A program made the translations under genes and the position numbers. This document shows, piece after piece, positions 39,091 to 49,500 of a stretch of 64,000 nt of DNA. The notes below the pieces were generated by a model, which worked only from the letters and a program-made list of their open reading frames with translations, ran no database searches and had not been told where the DNA came from. Numbering within the stretch: the stretch's first letter is position 1; every line of letters starts with the position of its first letter. This DNA is from Mesostigma viride (taxonomy: Eukaryota; Streptophyta; Mesostigmatophyceae; Mesostigmatales; Mesostigmataceae), in NCBI GenBank assembly GCA_009746045.1, contig RPFO01000131.1, positions 554,162 through 618,161 of the forward strand, in the 5' to 3' direction.

Positions 39091-39819
39091 TTTTTTTCCT
39101 TATTCTCAGCCCATCAACTAGAACTTTCAGCTGCCAGTCCTCACTACTCTACGACCGTAACTGCATTCGGGTTCATGTTAAATACGTTGCGTTTTTCTTG
39201 GACGGCATGGAAGATGCTGTCATTTTCAAGAGAGGGATGCACGTACGTATTGGTGGTGGTGCACGCATCGTCCCTTTTCTTACTAGTTGCCTGTGTACTA
39301 GAAATTTCAACTGCTATTCCTCGCTACCGTATGGCCGTAACTGCATTCGGGGCATTTTGCGTTTTCTATGAGTGCGTGACAGTTGCTGTCTTACTTGGAC
39401 AAAGGCGGAATGAACTGCAGGCAATCCGGAATGATTAAGACGGGAAGTTGGTCAACTCGCACCAAAAGCGGAGCCGCCATATGGACGGCGGTACCTTTCA
39501 AATCAACATGGGCGATTACCCCTGGCCGAGCGGACTTGAGGGTGACAACAGCTTCAAGACGCCACCCTCATCGGCCAAGGTTCTACTGCCGTAACGGCTT
39601 GATTTATTACCTAAGATGTTCCGTGAACTTCATGTGCGTCATCTCCACGATTTCATCATGAAGCCCACGTTGACAACATCGGATGGAAGTGATTCGTGCA
39701 ATTGATTATTAATGACTTCTTAAACATTTTAATGAAATGCCTAATTCAAAAATGCATCTTGAAAAGCAACATATCATGCAAGCCACTCACCATAGCCGGG
39801 GTCAATGCATTTTAGAATT
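39091..39819. other. CACTA-like element interior: ~110-bp duplicate and a small possible exon
   Basis: Two diverged direct copies (about 39,110-39,190 and 39,265-39,370) share a CTAGAA..TTCAACTGC..TCCTC block and CCGTAACTGCATTCGGG. Downstream, a 37-codon frame from ATG 39,481 to TAA 39,594 has a coding-like composition (FQINMGDYPW) but no known match; it may be another captured fragment. Confidence 0.35.
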
Positions 39820-40320
39820 CGGGGCCATAACCCGGACAGGCTGCGTTGTAGGCATGGGTTACTATTATTACTGGGGCATAACCGGCCCCGTAACCACCGC
39901 AGTAGCCAGGGTTAACTACTGGGCCGTAACTACTGCAGGTTACGGGACGGTTGACGGACCCGTAACCAGGCCAGTAGCCAGGCCCGGTTATCAGAACTGG
40001 TCCCGTAACCATGCCGGTAACCCATCCCGGTTCTCAGAACTGGTCCCGTAACCATGGCAGTTTACCGCCCGGTAACTTCTACTTGGGCCGTAACCATGAC
40101 CGTAACCCAGATAGGTTACGGGCATGGTTACGGCTCCGGTAAAAGTTACCGCCCAGTAAACGTTCCGGTAACTATTACCGCCCGGTAACCATTACCGGCC
40201 GGTATTTAGTCTGTCGCGTTTAAGGTTACCGGCCGGTAACCTGGCCGGTAACCTGAAACGTACATGGTTACTGGCCAGTAACCGCCCCGGTAACCTCAAC
40301 CGGGGCGTTTACGCCCCGTA
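39820..40320. repeat. right subterminal repeat array (GGTTACGG family)
   Basis: Dense CCGGTAACC, CCCGTAACCA, GGTTACGG and CCAGTAACC in both orientations, mirror of 30,671-30,990. Confidence 0.88.
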
Positions 40321-40336
40321 AAATTAACTCCTAGTG

Positions 40337-40554
40337 ATCTGTCTACAACCAGGAGCAGATCCACATGTATTATTTACAGGAAGAGTTCCCTCTGGGGTAC
40401 TCTTTTTATTCCAGGCATGGATAGGAATGCCACAAACAGGGGCACTTTTACTGCTGCTCACTGGGGCAGCTTTACGGTCAGTAGGGGTTACTGCTGGAGC
40501 CCCTACCACCTGGCAGGCCTCATCTGCCATGAGTCCACTCTCATCAGCATCCAT
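40337..40554 (-). pseudogene. N-terminal end of Copia-2 copy 1 Pol, separated by the insertion
   Basis: Starts at ATG (40,552-40,554) with MDADESGLMADEACQ, the same start as copy 2 Pol, and runs into the CACTA-like insertion after GCRQ. The rest of Pol is at 26,937-30,652. Confidence 0.9.
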
Positions 40555-40592
40555 AAGGACGCTGTAGGGGTTATATAAACAGAGAGGATCAT

Positions 40593-41834
40593 CTAGTTTT
40601 TCTGCTGCTGCTTCCTCTTGCGGCCACGAGAGGTATTGCCACCCCGCGGCTGAGAAGCATCACCACCACGCGGCTGGGAAGCGTCACCACCACGCGGCTG
40701 AGAAGCGTCGCCACCACGAAGGGCACCGCTCTTGACGGCTTGGGAGATCTGCTGCAGCAGCTTGAGGACCTCCATCTGGGTATCCTTGGGTCCAGCGCCC
40801 GCCTTGCTCCTGCAGGCAGACGCATCATGTCCAGAATTGCCACAAGACTTGCACTTGCGAAAGTAGCAATCCTTAGCCAGATGGTTAGTCCTATTACAGA
40901 AAGTGCAGGGAGGGAAGGACTCAGAATTAGCGACAACCTTACCCTTACATGCGCGGCGTGTGTGCCCGGGCTGCCCGCAGTTGTAGCAGAAGATTTCCCG
41001 TTGCTGCTCCATCACCATGGCGACACGAGGCACCTCCGCGGCACCTCCTTCTCTGGAAACACGGGTTTGATTCGTCAGGAGCTCCTTGAGGTGAGCTCTG
41101 CATCGGTGAGTGTCGCACAGGTAACCGCGGCAGTTGGCGACCAAATTCCGCTTCTCGGATTCGGACAGAGCACGGTTTTGGATCCATCGGAGATTCACCG
41201 CCTCGCCAGGCCACCGGAGCCCCTGCTCCTCCAGCCTGTCGTAGTAAGAGTTGAGGTGCTCGATGATGGTCTGCCCGGGCTTCGGCTTTGCATCTACAAA
41301 TTCCTCGATCTCGTCGCAGGTTTTGGCAGTGATAGAACGAAGAAAAGTCTCCCTCGCTCGGCGCAGAAACTCGAACGGCGACCACCGCAGACGCTGTGCT
41401 CTATCCAGCAGCGAAATCCACTCTGGGTGGTTTTTCTCGCGGTCTCCCAGCGGGGTTCCACGAAGAAACTCCAGCCAGTCCGGAATGATGTCTCGGTTGC
41501 CCGCGAGCCTGCGGAAAAACGGCCCAAGAGAGCTTACAAAGCGATCCCGGTCTGCTTGAATAGCACCAGGCACCAGCGGGGCTGGAACCCATTTCTTGAT
41601 TGCCGACAGCAGCTTCGCCTCTTGAAGCAAGGTCTCCCGCCGAAGCACTTTATCACGCGCACGCTGGTTGTCACTACTAGTACTTCCCTGCCCGCAGCCC
41701 TCCTCCCGGGGCTGGTCGGACATATTCTTATTGTCATCCGTGTGCTCGCCTGGGCCAGGGTCGACAGAAAATTGAGCCGGTCCGTGCTCACCAGGGCCAG
41801 ACCTCTGCTCTGAAAGATTGTCGTCCGAAGACAT
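40593..41834 (-). CDS. gag: Copia-2 copy 1 Gag
   Basis: 413 residues from the ATG at 41,832-41,834; an upstream in-frame TTG lies within the LTR edge and is not a likely start. It is still open and carries the same three CCHC zinc knuckles and GGDASQPR repeats as copy 2. A few residues differ from copy 2 (for example EHTDD versus EHRDD; YYDRLEEQ versus YYDMLEKQ; NRALSE versus NCALSE). It could still be translated, although this element's Pol is destroyed. Confidence 0.9.
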   Translation of the reverse strand: MSSDDNLSEQRSGPGEHGPAQFSVDPGPGEHTDDNKNMSDQPREEGCGQGSTSSDNQRARDKVLRRETLLQEAKLLSAIKKWVPAPLVPGAIQADRDRFVSSLGPFFRRLAGNRDIIPDWLEFLRGTPLGDREKNHPEWISLLDRAQRLRWSPFEFLRRARETFLRSITAKTCDEIEEFVDAKPKPGQTIIEHLNSYYDRLEEQGLRWPGEAVNLRWIQNRALSESEKRNLVANCRGYLCDTHRCRAHLKELLTNQTRVSREGGAAEVPRVAMVMEQQREIFCYNCGQPGHTRRACKGKVVANSESFPPCTFCNRTNHLAKDCYFRKCKSCGNSGHDASACRSKAGAGPKDTQMEVLKLLQQISQAVKSGALRGGDASQPRGGDASQPRGGDASQPRGGNTSRGRKRKQQQKN

Positions 41835-41847
41835 TGCAATGAATACA

Positions 41848-42329
41848 AGTTGCAAATAAATGGAATGCGATGTAAATCAGAAAGCATGAAATGAACGTTG
41901 TGTTTATTGTTCTCATACGTTATTGTCGTTGCTGCATAATTCGTCTTCGTTGCGCATATATTCTATTGCGCTTGGCACCTTCATCAGTCTTGCTGAATAT
42001 CCTACGTGGACATGCATTCCGTGTAGTTCAGTGCATGCCGCGTGTTAGATACTTCTAGAATCCTCTAGGAGGTACCAAGGCAGATGCGCATACATAATAG
42101 GCCGATAGTCGGCTCAGTCCTATTGACAGTACTACACCGGCCCTTGACCAGCCGGTGACGTGGAGGCCTGGGAGACGCCCACATATTCTACGTGGCGTTA
42201 TCCCATTGGCGAGTACTAGTGAAGTACAGCCATTGGCCCAATACTACAATAAAGTATATTGTAGTAATCTGTACAAGATCCTCTATCTCTGAGGACCCAT
42301 GTGGACCCTAGATGGGTCTCCAACCAACT
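41848..42329 (-). repeat. Copia-2 copy 1, 5' LTR
   Basis: 482 bp, near-identical to the LTRs of copy 2. ATTAA follows directly. Gag's ATG is only 13 bp inside the LTR edge. Confidence 0.95.
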
Positions 42330-44811
42330 ATTAATGAGGAGGATTCAGGCTCCCATGGTGTCTCCATGGCTGGCCTACGTACATGAATGGCATTTATGTA
42401 ATTAATGATGAGGATTCAGGCTCCCATGGTGTCATCATTGCCCGTGTACGTACATGGATGGCATTTTTGTATATAATGATGAGGATTCAGGCTCCCATGG
42501 TGTCATCATGGCCCGTCTACGTACATGGATGGCATTTTTGTATATAATGATGAGGATTCAGGCTCCCATGGTGTCATCATGGCTTGTCTACGTACATGGA
42601 TGGCATTTATGTAATTAATGATGAGGATTCAGGCTCCCATGGTGTCATCATGGCCCGTCTACGTACATGGATGGCCTTTATGTAAGTAATGATGAGGATT
42701 CAGGCTCCCATGGTGTCATCATGGCCCGTCTACGTACATGGATGTCAAGGAATAGTAAATGATGAGGATTCAGGCTCCCATGGTGTCTCCATGGTCCGTC
42801 TACGTACATGAATGGCAAGTATGTAATTAATGATGAGGATTCAGGCTCCCATGGTGTCATCATGGCTGGCCTACGTACATGAATGGCATTTATGTAATTA
42901 ATGATGAGGATTCAGGCTCCCATGGTGTCATCATGGCCCGTCTACGTACATGGATGGCATTTTTGTATATAATGATGAGGATTCAGGCTCCCATGGGGTC
43001 ATCATGGCTTGTCTACGTACATGGTTGGCATTTATGTAATTAATGAGGAGGATTCAGGCTCCCCTGGTGTCTCCATGGCTGGCCTACGTACATGGATGGC
43101 CTTTATGTAAGTAATGATGAGGATTCAGGCTCCCATGGTGTCATCATGGCCCGTCTACGTACATGGTTGGCATTTATGTAATTAATGAGGAGGATTCAGG
43201 CTCCCATGGTGTCATCATGGCCCGTCTACGTACATGGATGTCAAGGAATAGTAAATGATGAGGATTCAGGCTCCCATGGTGTCATCATGGCCCGTCTACG
43301 TACATGGATGTCAAGGAATAGTAAATGATGAGGATTCAGGCTCCCATGGTGTCTCCATGGCCCGTCTACGTACATGAATGGCAAGTATGTAATTAATGAT
43401 GAGGATTCAGGCTCCCATGGTGTCATCATGGCTGGCCTACGTACATGGTTGGCATTTATGTAATTAATGATGAGGATTCAGGCTCCCATGGGGTCATCAT
43501 GGCCCGTCTACGTACATGGATGGCATTTTTGTATATAATGATGAGGATTCAGGCTCCCATGGTGTCATCATGGCTTGTCTACGTACATGGATGGCATTTA
43601 TGTAATTAATGATGAGGATTCAGGCTCCCATGGTGTCTCCATGGCCCGTCTACGTACATGAATGGCAAGTATGTAATTAATGAGGAGGATTCAGGCTCCC
43701 ATGGTGTCATCATGGCCCGTCTACGTACATGGATGTCAAGGAATAGTAAATGATGAGGATTCAGGCTCCCATGGTGTCTCCATGGTCCGTCTACGTACAT
43801 GAATGGCAAGTATGTAATTAATGATGAGGATTCAGGCTCCCATGGTGTCATCATGGCCCGTCTACGTACATGGATGTCATTTATGTAATTAATGATGAGG
43901 ATTCAGGCTCCCATGGTGTCATCATGGCCCGTCTACGTACATGGATGTCAAAGAAAAAAAAATGATGAGGATTCAGGCTCCCATGGGGTCATCATGGCTT
44001 GTCTACGTACATGGATGGCATGTATGTAATTAATGATGAGGATTCAGGCTCCCATGGTGTCTCCATGGCCCGTCTACGTACATGAATGGCAAGTATGTAA
44101 TTAATGATGAGGATTCAGGCTCCCATGGTGTCTCCATGGTCCGTCTACGTACATGAATGGCAAGTATGTAATTAATGATGAGGATTCAGGCTCCCATGGT
44201 GTCATCATGGCTGGCCTACGTACATGAATGGCATTTATGTAATTAATGATTAGGATTCAGGCTCCCATGGTGTCATCATGGCCCGTCTACGTACATGGAT
44301 GGCATTTTGTATATAATGATGAGGATTCAGGCTCCCATGGGGTCATCATGGCTTGTCTACGTACATGGTTGGCATTTATGTAATTAATGATGAGGATTCA
44401 GGCTCCCCTGGTGTCTCCATGGCTGGCCTACGTACATGGATGGCCTTTATGTAAGTAATGATGAGGATTCAGGCTCCCATGGTGTCATCATGGCCCGTCT
44501 ACGTACATGGTTGGCATTTATGTAATTAATGAGGAGGATTCAGGCTCCCATGGTGTCATCATGGCCCGTCTACGTACATGGATGTCAAGGAATAGTAAAT
44601 GATGAGGATTCAGGCTCCCATGGTGTCATCATGGCCCGTCTACGTACATGGATGTCAAGGAATAGTAAATGATGAGGATTCAGGCTCCCATGGTGTCTCC
44701 ATGGCCCGTCTACGTACATGAATGGCAAGTATGTAATTAATGATGAGGATTCAGGCTCCCATGGTGTCATCATGGCTGGCCTACGTACATGGTTGGCATT
44801 TATGTAATTAA
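42330..44811 (+). repeat. minisatellite block E (forward), between the two Copia-2 copies
   Basis: About 35 forward units. Longer-range runs recur (compare 42,640-43,330 with 44,090-44,700), showing segmental duplication within the array. It is flanked on both sides by ATTAA duplications of the oppositely oriented Copia-2 copies. Confidence 0.97.
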
Positions 44812-45293
44812 AGTTGGTTGGAGACCCATCTAGGGTCCACATGGGTCCTCAGAGATAGAGGATCTTGTACAGATTACTACAATATACTTTATTGTAGTAT
44901 TGGGCCAATGGCTGTACTTCACTAGTACTCGCCAATGGGATAACGCCACGTAGAATATGTGGGCGTCTCCCAGGCCTCCACGTCACCGGCTGGTCAAGGG
45001 CCGGTGTAGTACTGTCAATAGGACTGAGCCGACTATCGGCCTATTATGTATGCGCATCTGCCTTGGTACCTCCTAGAGGATTCTAGAAGTATCTAACACG
45101 CGGCATGCACTGAACTACACGGAATGCATGTCCACGTAGGATATTCAGCAAGACTGATGAAGGTGCCAAGCGCAATAGAATATATGCGCAACGAAGACGA
45201 ATTATGCAGCAACGACAATAACGTATGAGAACAATAAACACAACGTTCATTTCATGCTTTCTGATTTACATCGCATTCCATTTATTTGCAACT
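44812..45293 (+). repeat. Copia-2 copy 2, 5' LTR
   Basis: 482 bp. It contains a perfect inverted repeat TACTACAATA / TATTGTAGTA with a 5-nt loop (44,875-44,899), a CCAAT motif just after it, and AATAAA at 45,233-45,238. The same features occur at equal offsets in the 3' LTR. Confidence 0.95.
44875..44899 (+). promoter_or_regulatory. LTR hairpin and adjacent CCAAT motif
   Basis: TACTACAATA-TACTT-TATTGTAGTA forms a 10-bp stem. GGGCCAATGG follows within 5 bp. It is present in all four Copia-2 LTRs. A role in transcription or RNA structure is inferred only. Confidence 0.4.
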
Positions 45294-45306
45294 TGTATTC
45301 ATTGCA

Positions 45307-46548
45307 ATGTCTTCGGACGACAATCTTTCAGAGCAGAGGTCTGGCCCTGGTGAGCACGGACCGGCTCAATTTTCTGTCGACCCTGGCCCAGGCGAGCACA
45401 GGGATGACAATAAGAATATGTCCGACCAGCCCCGGGAGGAGGGCTGCGGGCAGGGAAGTACTAGTAGTGACAACCAGCGTGCGCGTGATAAAGTGCTTCG
45501 GCGGGAGACCTTGCTTCAAGAGGCGAAGCTGCTGTCGGCAATCAAGAAATGGGTTCCAGCCCCGCTGGTGCCTGGTGCTATTCAAGCAGACCGGGATCGC
45601 TTTGTAAGCTCTCTTGGGCCGTTTTTCCGCAGGCTCGCGGGCAACCGAGACATCATTCCGGACTGGCTGGAGTTTCTTCGTGGAACCCCGCTGGGAGACC
45701 GCGAGAAAAACCACCCAGAGTGGATTTCGCTGCTGGATAGAGCACAGCGTCTGCGGTGGTCGCCGTTCGAGTTTCTGCGCCGAGCGAGGGAGACTTTTCT
45801 TCGTTCTATCACTGCCAAAACCTGCGACGAGATCGAGGAATTTGTAGATGCAAAGCCGAAGCCCGGGCAGACCATCATCGAGCACCTCAACTCTTACTAC
45901 GACATGCTGGAGAAGCAGGGGCTCCGGTGGCCTGACGAGGCGGTGAATCTCCGATGGATCCAAAACTGTGCTCTGTCCGAATCCGAGAAGCGGAATTTGG
46001 TCGCCAACTGCCGCGGTTACCTGTGCGACACTCACCGATGCAGAGCTCACCTCAAGGAGCTCCTGACGAATCAAACCCGTGTTTCCAGAGAAGGAGGTGC
46101 CGCGGAGGTGCCTCGTGTCGCCATGGTGATGGAGCAGCAACGGGAAATCTTCTGCTACAACTGCGGGCAGCCCGGGCACACACGCCGCGCATGTAAGGGT
46201 AAGGTTGTCGCTAATTCTGAGTCCTTCCCTCCCTGCACTTTCTGTAATAGGACTAACCATCTGGCTAAGGATTGCTACTTTCGCAAGTGCAAGTCTTGTG
46301 GCAATTCTGGACATGATGCGTCTGCCTGCAGGAGCAAGGCGGGCGCTGGACCCAAGGATACCCAGATGGAGGTCCTCAAGCTGCTGCAGCAGATCTCCCA
46401 AGCCGTCAAGAGCGGTGCCCTTCGTGGTGGCGACGCTTCTCAGCCGCGTGGTGGTGACGCTTCCCAGCCGCGTGGTGGTGATGCTTCTCAGCCGCGGGGT
46501 GGCAATACCTCTCGTGGCCGCAAGAGGAAGCAGCAGCAGAAAAACTAG
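45307..46548 (+). CDS. gag: Copia-2 copy 2 Gag
   Basis: 413 residues. The ATG at 45,307 is 13 bp after the LTR; an in-frame TTG at 45,286 lies within the LTR and is not needed. The capsid-like region (about 60-270) contains WLEFLRGTPLGD and a WSPFEFLRRARETFL block. Three CCHC zinc knuckles follow (C283-C296, C310-C323, C328-C341), more than the one usual in Copia Gag, then GGDASQPR repeats and a basic GRKRKQQQKN end. The last codons are CAG AAA AAC TAG, a slippery-like tract at the stop (see the 46,539-46,545 entry). Confidence 0.93.
   Translation: MSSDDNLSEQRSGPGEHGPAQFSVDPGPGEHRDDNKNMSDQPREEGCGQGSTSSDNQRARDKVLRRETLLQEAKLLSAIKKWVPAPLVPGAIQADRDRFVSSLGPFFRRLAGNRDIIPDWLEFLRGTPLGDREKNHPEWISLLDRAQRLRWSPFEFLRRARETFLRSITAKTCDEIEEFVDAKPKPGQTIIEHLNSYYDMLEKQGLRWPDEAVNLRWIQNCALSESEKRNLVANCRGYLCDTHRCRAHLKELLTNQTRVSREGGAAEVPRVAMVMEQQREIFCYNCGQPGHTRRACKGKVVANSESFPPCTFCNRTNHLAKDCYFRKCKSCGNSGHDASACRSKAGAGPKDTQMEVLKLLQQISQAVKSGALRGGDASQPRGGDASQPRGGDASQPRGGNTSRGRKRKQQQKN
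46539..46545 (+). promoter_or_regulatory. candidate -1 frameshift site GAAAAAC at the Gag stop
   Basis: Gag reads CAG AAA AAC TAG. Slipping back one base on AAA AAC gives ...CTA GAT GAT CCT and on into Pol without a stop. Canonical heptamers are A AAA AAC; here the first base is G, which weakens P-site re-pairing. The position, immediately before UAG, and the open -1 frame favour real use. Confidence 0.45.
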
Positions 46549-46586
46549 ATGATCCTCTCTGTTTATATAACCCCTACAGCGTCCTT

Positions 46587-49500
46587 ATGGATGCTGATGA
46601 GAGTGGACTCATGGCAGATGAGGCCTGCCAGGTGGTAGGGGCTCCAGCAGTAACCCCTACTGACCGTAAAGCTGCCCCAGTGAGCAGCAGTAAAAGTGCC
46701 CCTGTTTGTGGCATTCCTATCCATGCCTGGAATAAAAAGAGTACCCCAGAGGGAACTCTTCCTGTAAATAATACATGTGGATCTGCTCCTGGTTGTAGAC
46801 AGATGCCACATGGTGTTGCCCAGGTGAGCAACGTATCTGTGAACAATACATGTGGTGCAGCTCCTGTTTGTAGCCAAGCACCCATTGATATTGTTAACAG
46901 TCAAGCTCCTCAGAGCAATAATCCTTGTTATATTGATAATAAAAACTTGGACTCTTGCTCTGCCAGGAACGTGGATGCCCGTCCATGTCCTGAAGAGCCT
47001 GAGCCTAATGATTGTATTAATCTTAGGACTCTGGCTAAGAGTTTGCATGATGCCTGTGGCCATGGAAACAATGCCATTAGGCTTGTTCAAGCCATTAATA
47101 ACAAGGCTCTCTGGCAGGCTTATCAAGATGTCAGAGAACATTGTGTGTGCCAATTGTGTGCTAACAAGCCTTCCAAACGTCATGCAAAGCATCCTGCAGA
47201 TGGTAGGGGTAATCTACAAGCTGATATCCTCTACTTCACCAATTACAGGCAATTGCCTTACTTGGTGGCTGTGGATGAATGGTCAGGCTACATTGGAATT
47301 GAACCTATGGCAGCAGGGGATGAGAATACTCTCCATGCCGCAGTTCTTGTTATTCTGCAGAAGTTTGCAGTTATTCATAAGCTGCAGATGGACTTGCAGT
47401 TTAACTGCCTGACCAAATACTCTGATCTGCCTTTCCTAAGGATTGTGGGTCGTGAAGATCACCAAGCCCAAGGCAAGGTTGACAGATATATACAGGAGCT
47501 TAAGAAGTTGGTAATATCCGGGGACTATCCTGAGATGTTTAAACCAACTTTTGCTGTCAGGTGTTTGGGTGCTGCAAAAGTGGAAAACACCATGAACAAC
47601 CGTTTTCATACTATCAAGGTGCGTGGTGTTCCACGGCTGGTCTCACCTCGTGGACTAGCAGGTGGCCTCTACCCTGATGACATCATGCAGGCATGGAGTA
47701 AGCAGAGGTGGGCACAGTATGCTCATCTCTGTGAAAAGGATAAACAGAGAGGAGAATCATTAAAATTTGAGGTGGGAGACCAGGTGATCTTCCACAAAGA
47801 AAATGCTCCTGGTAAACGTGGTTATTGGCAGGGTCCAGGGACCATAACCTCAGTTGACCTGGAGATGAAAACTGCTGATGTGGTCTGGAATGGGACCACT
47901 TATCATCTGGCTTGGAATAGATTGAAGAGAGATCCAATGAACGTTCAAGAAAATCCCCTGGAAATTATGGCCCCTGAAGAGGCACTTGGATCTCCCAATC
48001 TTTCCTGTCCACCTTTGGCCAGTGAACAGGCTGGACTCCAACTACCAGAAAGGGCGGCCTCCCATCAACTGGAGCCTACTACTCAGCAAGCTCAGCCTAA
48101 GACATTGACTGGGATATCACAGGATGATATGGATGAAGCTGACTTGTTGGATAATAGGGTGTCTGATCAGCACCGGAAGCTCCGGCCGTTGGAACATGGG
48201 CTTGAGACCCCTGGGCAGGTGGATAACATATTTCAGTCTGAACAGCCAAAGCTTGGATCCAATTACCCTGGTAATAAGCCATTGCCCTTGGAGACTGATG
48301 GGATTCCAGCCCAAGGAAGACAAGCTGAGGAGGGGTTGTCCAGGTTGAACACTCAGCTCGGCAAGAGAGGCAATCCTCAAGAGCTTCGGGATATTGTAAA
48401 GAAGCTCAAGCCCTCACTAAAGATTGCCAAAATAACTTCTCTTCTAGAGAAGGGCATGGACCTTGATGGCTTTGATGTGGATACCAAAGCAGAGGTCTCT
48501 GTCACCTCGCCCTTTAATGCTTTGCTGGATAAGTATTCCCTTGAACCCAGTCCATGGACTATTGTCCAAGACTTTGCGGGTAACACTGATCATCAAGTTC
48601 TTGGGAATATCACTATCCCATTCTTGGGTGAGTCTTTGACACTTTGTGTTGTTGATGGCTATAAGGGACCCACTCTCATTGGCCAGCCATTCTTGGTGAC
48701 TCCCGGTGTTACCATTGTTGATGGCCCCAATAACACAAAGAGTCTCCTAAAAACCCATTGTGACCCAATTCCTCTGGAATCATTCAGATGTCTCTTGCCT
48801 CTTGAAATGTTCCAGAAGGCAAATTGGAAGACCGCCTGTGTCGGTTCAATAAAAGGAGCAGAATGGGGAAGGGATATACCCCCAGCTTCTGAGCTGGTAG
48901 AACCCGCCCAGCTCAGTGTGACTTCTCTTGGTCTCACAAAAAGGTCATTTGCTGCTCATAGCCCCATGTCCTTTGATGATGTAGACCTGGATTGTCACAC
49001 TTTCGCTGGCCTTGAGGCCTGGCGAGTAGCATTGGCGCGTGCGCTCCAGGAGTGGCAAACGCTGGATGTTTTTGAAGGCATTTCAGAACCTCCACCCAAT
49101 GCTCAAATGCTTCAGTTGCGTTTTGTATGCAAGATGAAGAGCAAGCTTGGTGAGCCTCCCATACCAAACGCACGTCCAGTCGTGACCCAGTTCCATGGTA
49201 CTACAGACTTTGATAAGGAGGAGCTGTACACTCCTGGCCTGTCACATCCTGTTCTCAGGCTTATTCTTAGTCTGTACCTTGGTGCTTTGGACTATGGCTT
49301 GGATTATGGAGCAGAAATTGATGACTTCACCAGGGCCTTTTTGCATGGTGATCCTCAGGTGGCCAGAGCCACTTGGCAAGCTCAAAGACCCTGTTGTGTT
49401 AAGACCCCAGCATGCTGGATAGCTGAAGTAGGTCATCCCTACATGCAGCCTAAAGTGGGCTGGGAAGGACTGGTCAGCAGTCCAGTCATCTGGTATGAAA

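Larger units (their letters stand above)
30655..40336. mobile_element. 9.7-kb CACTA-like DNA transposon nested in Copia-2
   Basis: The ends are CACTAGGAGTTAATTT (30,655-30,670) and the exact reverse complement (40,321-40,336), with AT duplicated on each side. The empty site is known from copy 2 (GACAGATGCCACATGG near 46,799). CACTA...TAGTG ends define the CACTA/EnSpm superfamily, which usually makes 3-bp duplications; 2 bp here is slightly off. Both ends carry hundreds of bases of GGTTACGG/CCGTAACC subterminal repeats, as expected for a CACTA binding-site array. No transposase is visible, so it is probably non-autonomous. Confidence 0.85.
26183..42329 (-). mobile_element. Copia-2 copy 1 (minus strand), split by a 9.7-kb DNA element
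   Basis: The element runs from the 3' LTR (26,183-26,668) to the 5' LTR (41,848-42,329), with TSD ATTAA at 26,178-26,182 and 42,330-42,334. Subtracting the 9,682-bp insert and its 2-bp duplication leaves 6,463 bp. That is exactly 8 bp more than copy 2: 4 bp in the 3' LTR (TATG, CATATGTAATTCG versus CATAATTCG) and 4 bp in pol. Identity to copy 2 is very high, so both inserted recently. This copy is dead because of the insertion and the pol frameshift. Confidence 0.95.

Noticed and set aside
38021-39121. Frames of about 70-100 residues with repeated CLFLVKGG-type phrases
   Set aside because: By-products of the 50-bp minisatellite.
40740-41813. 357-residue frame on the plus strand, and its mirror at 45,328-46,401 on the minus strand
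   Set aside because: Antisense to Gag, which has zinc knuckles and fits the element structure. The antisense frame has no recognisable domain and exists because of codon bias.
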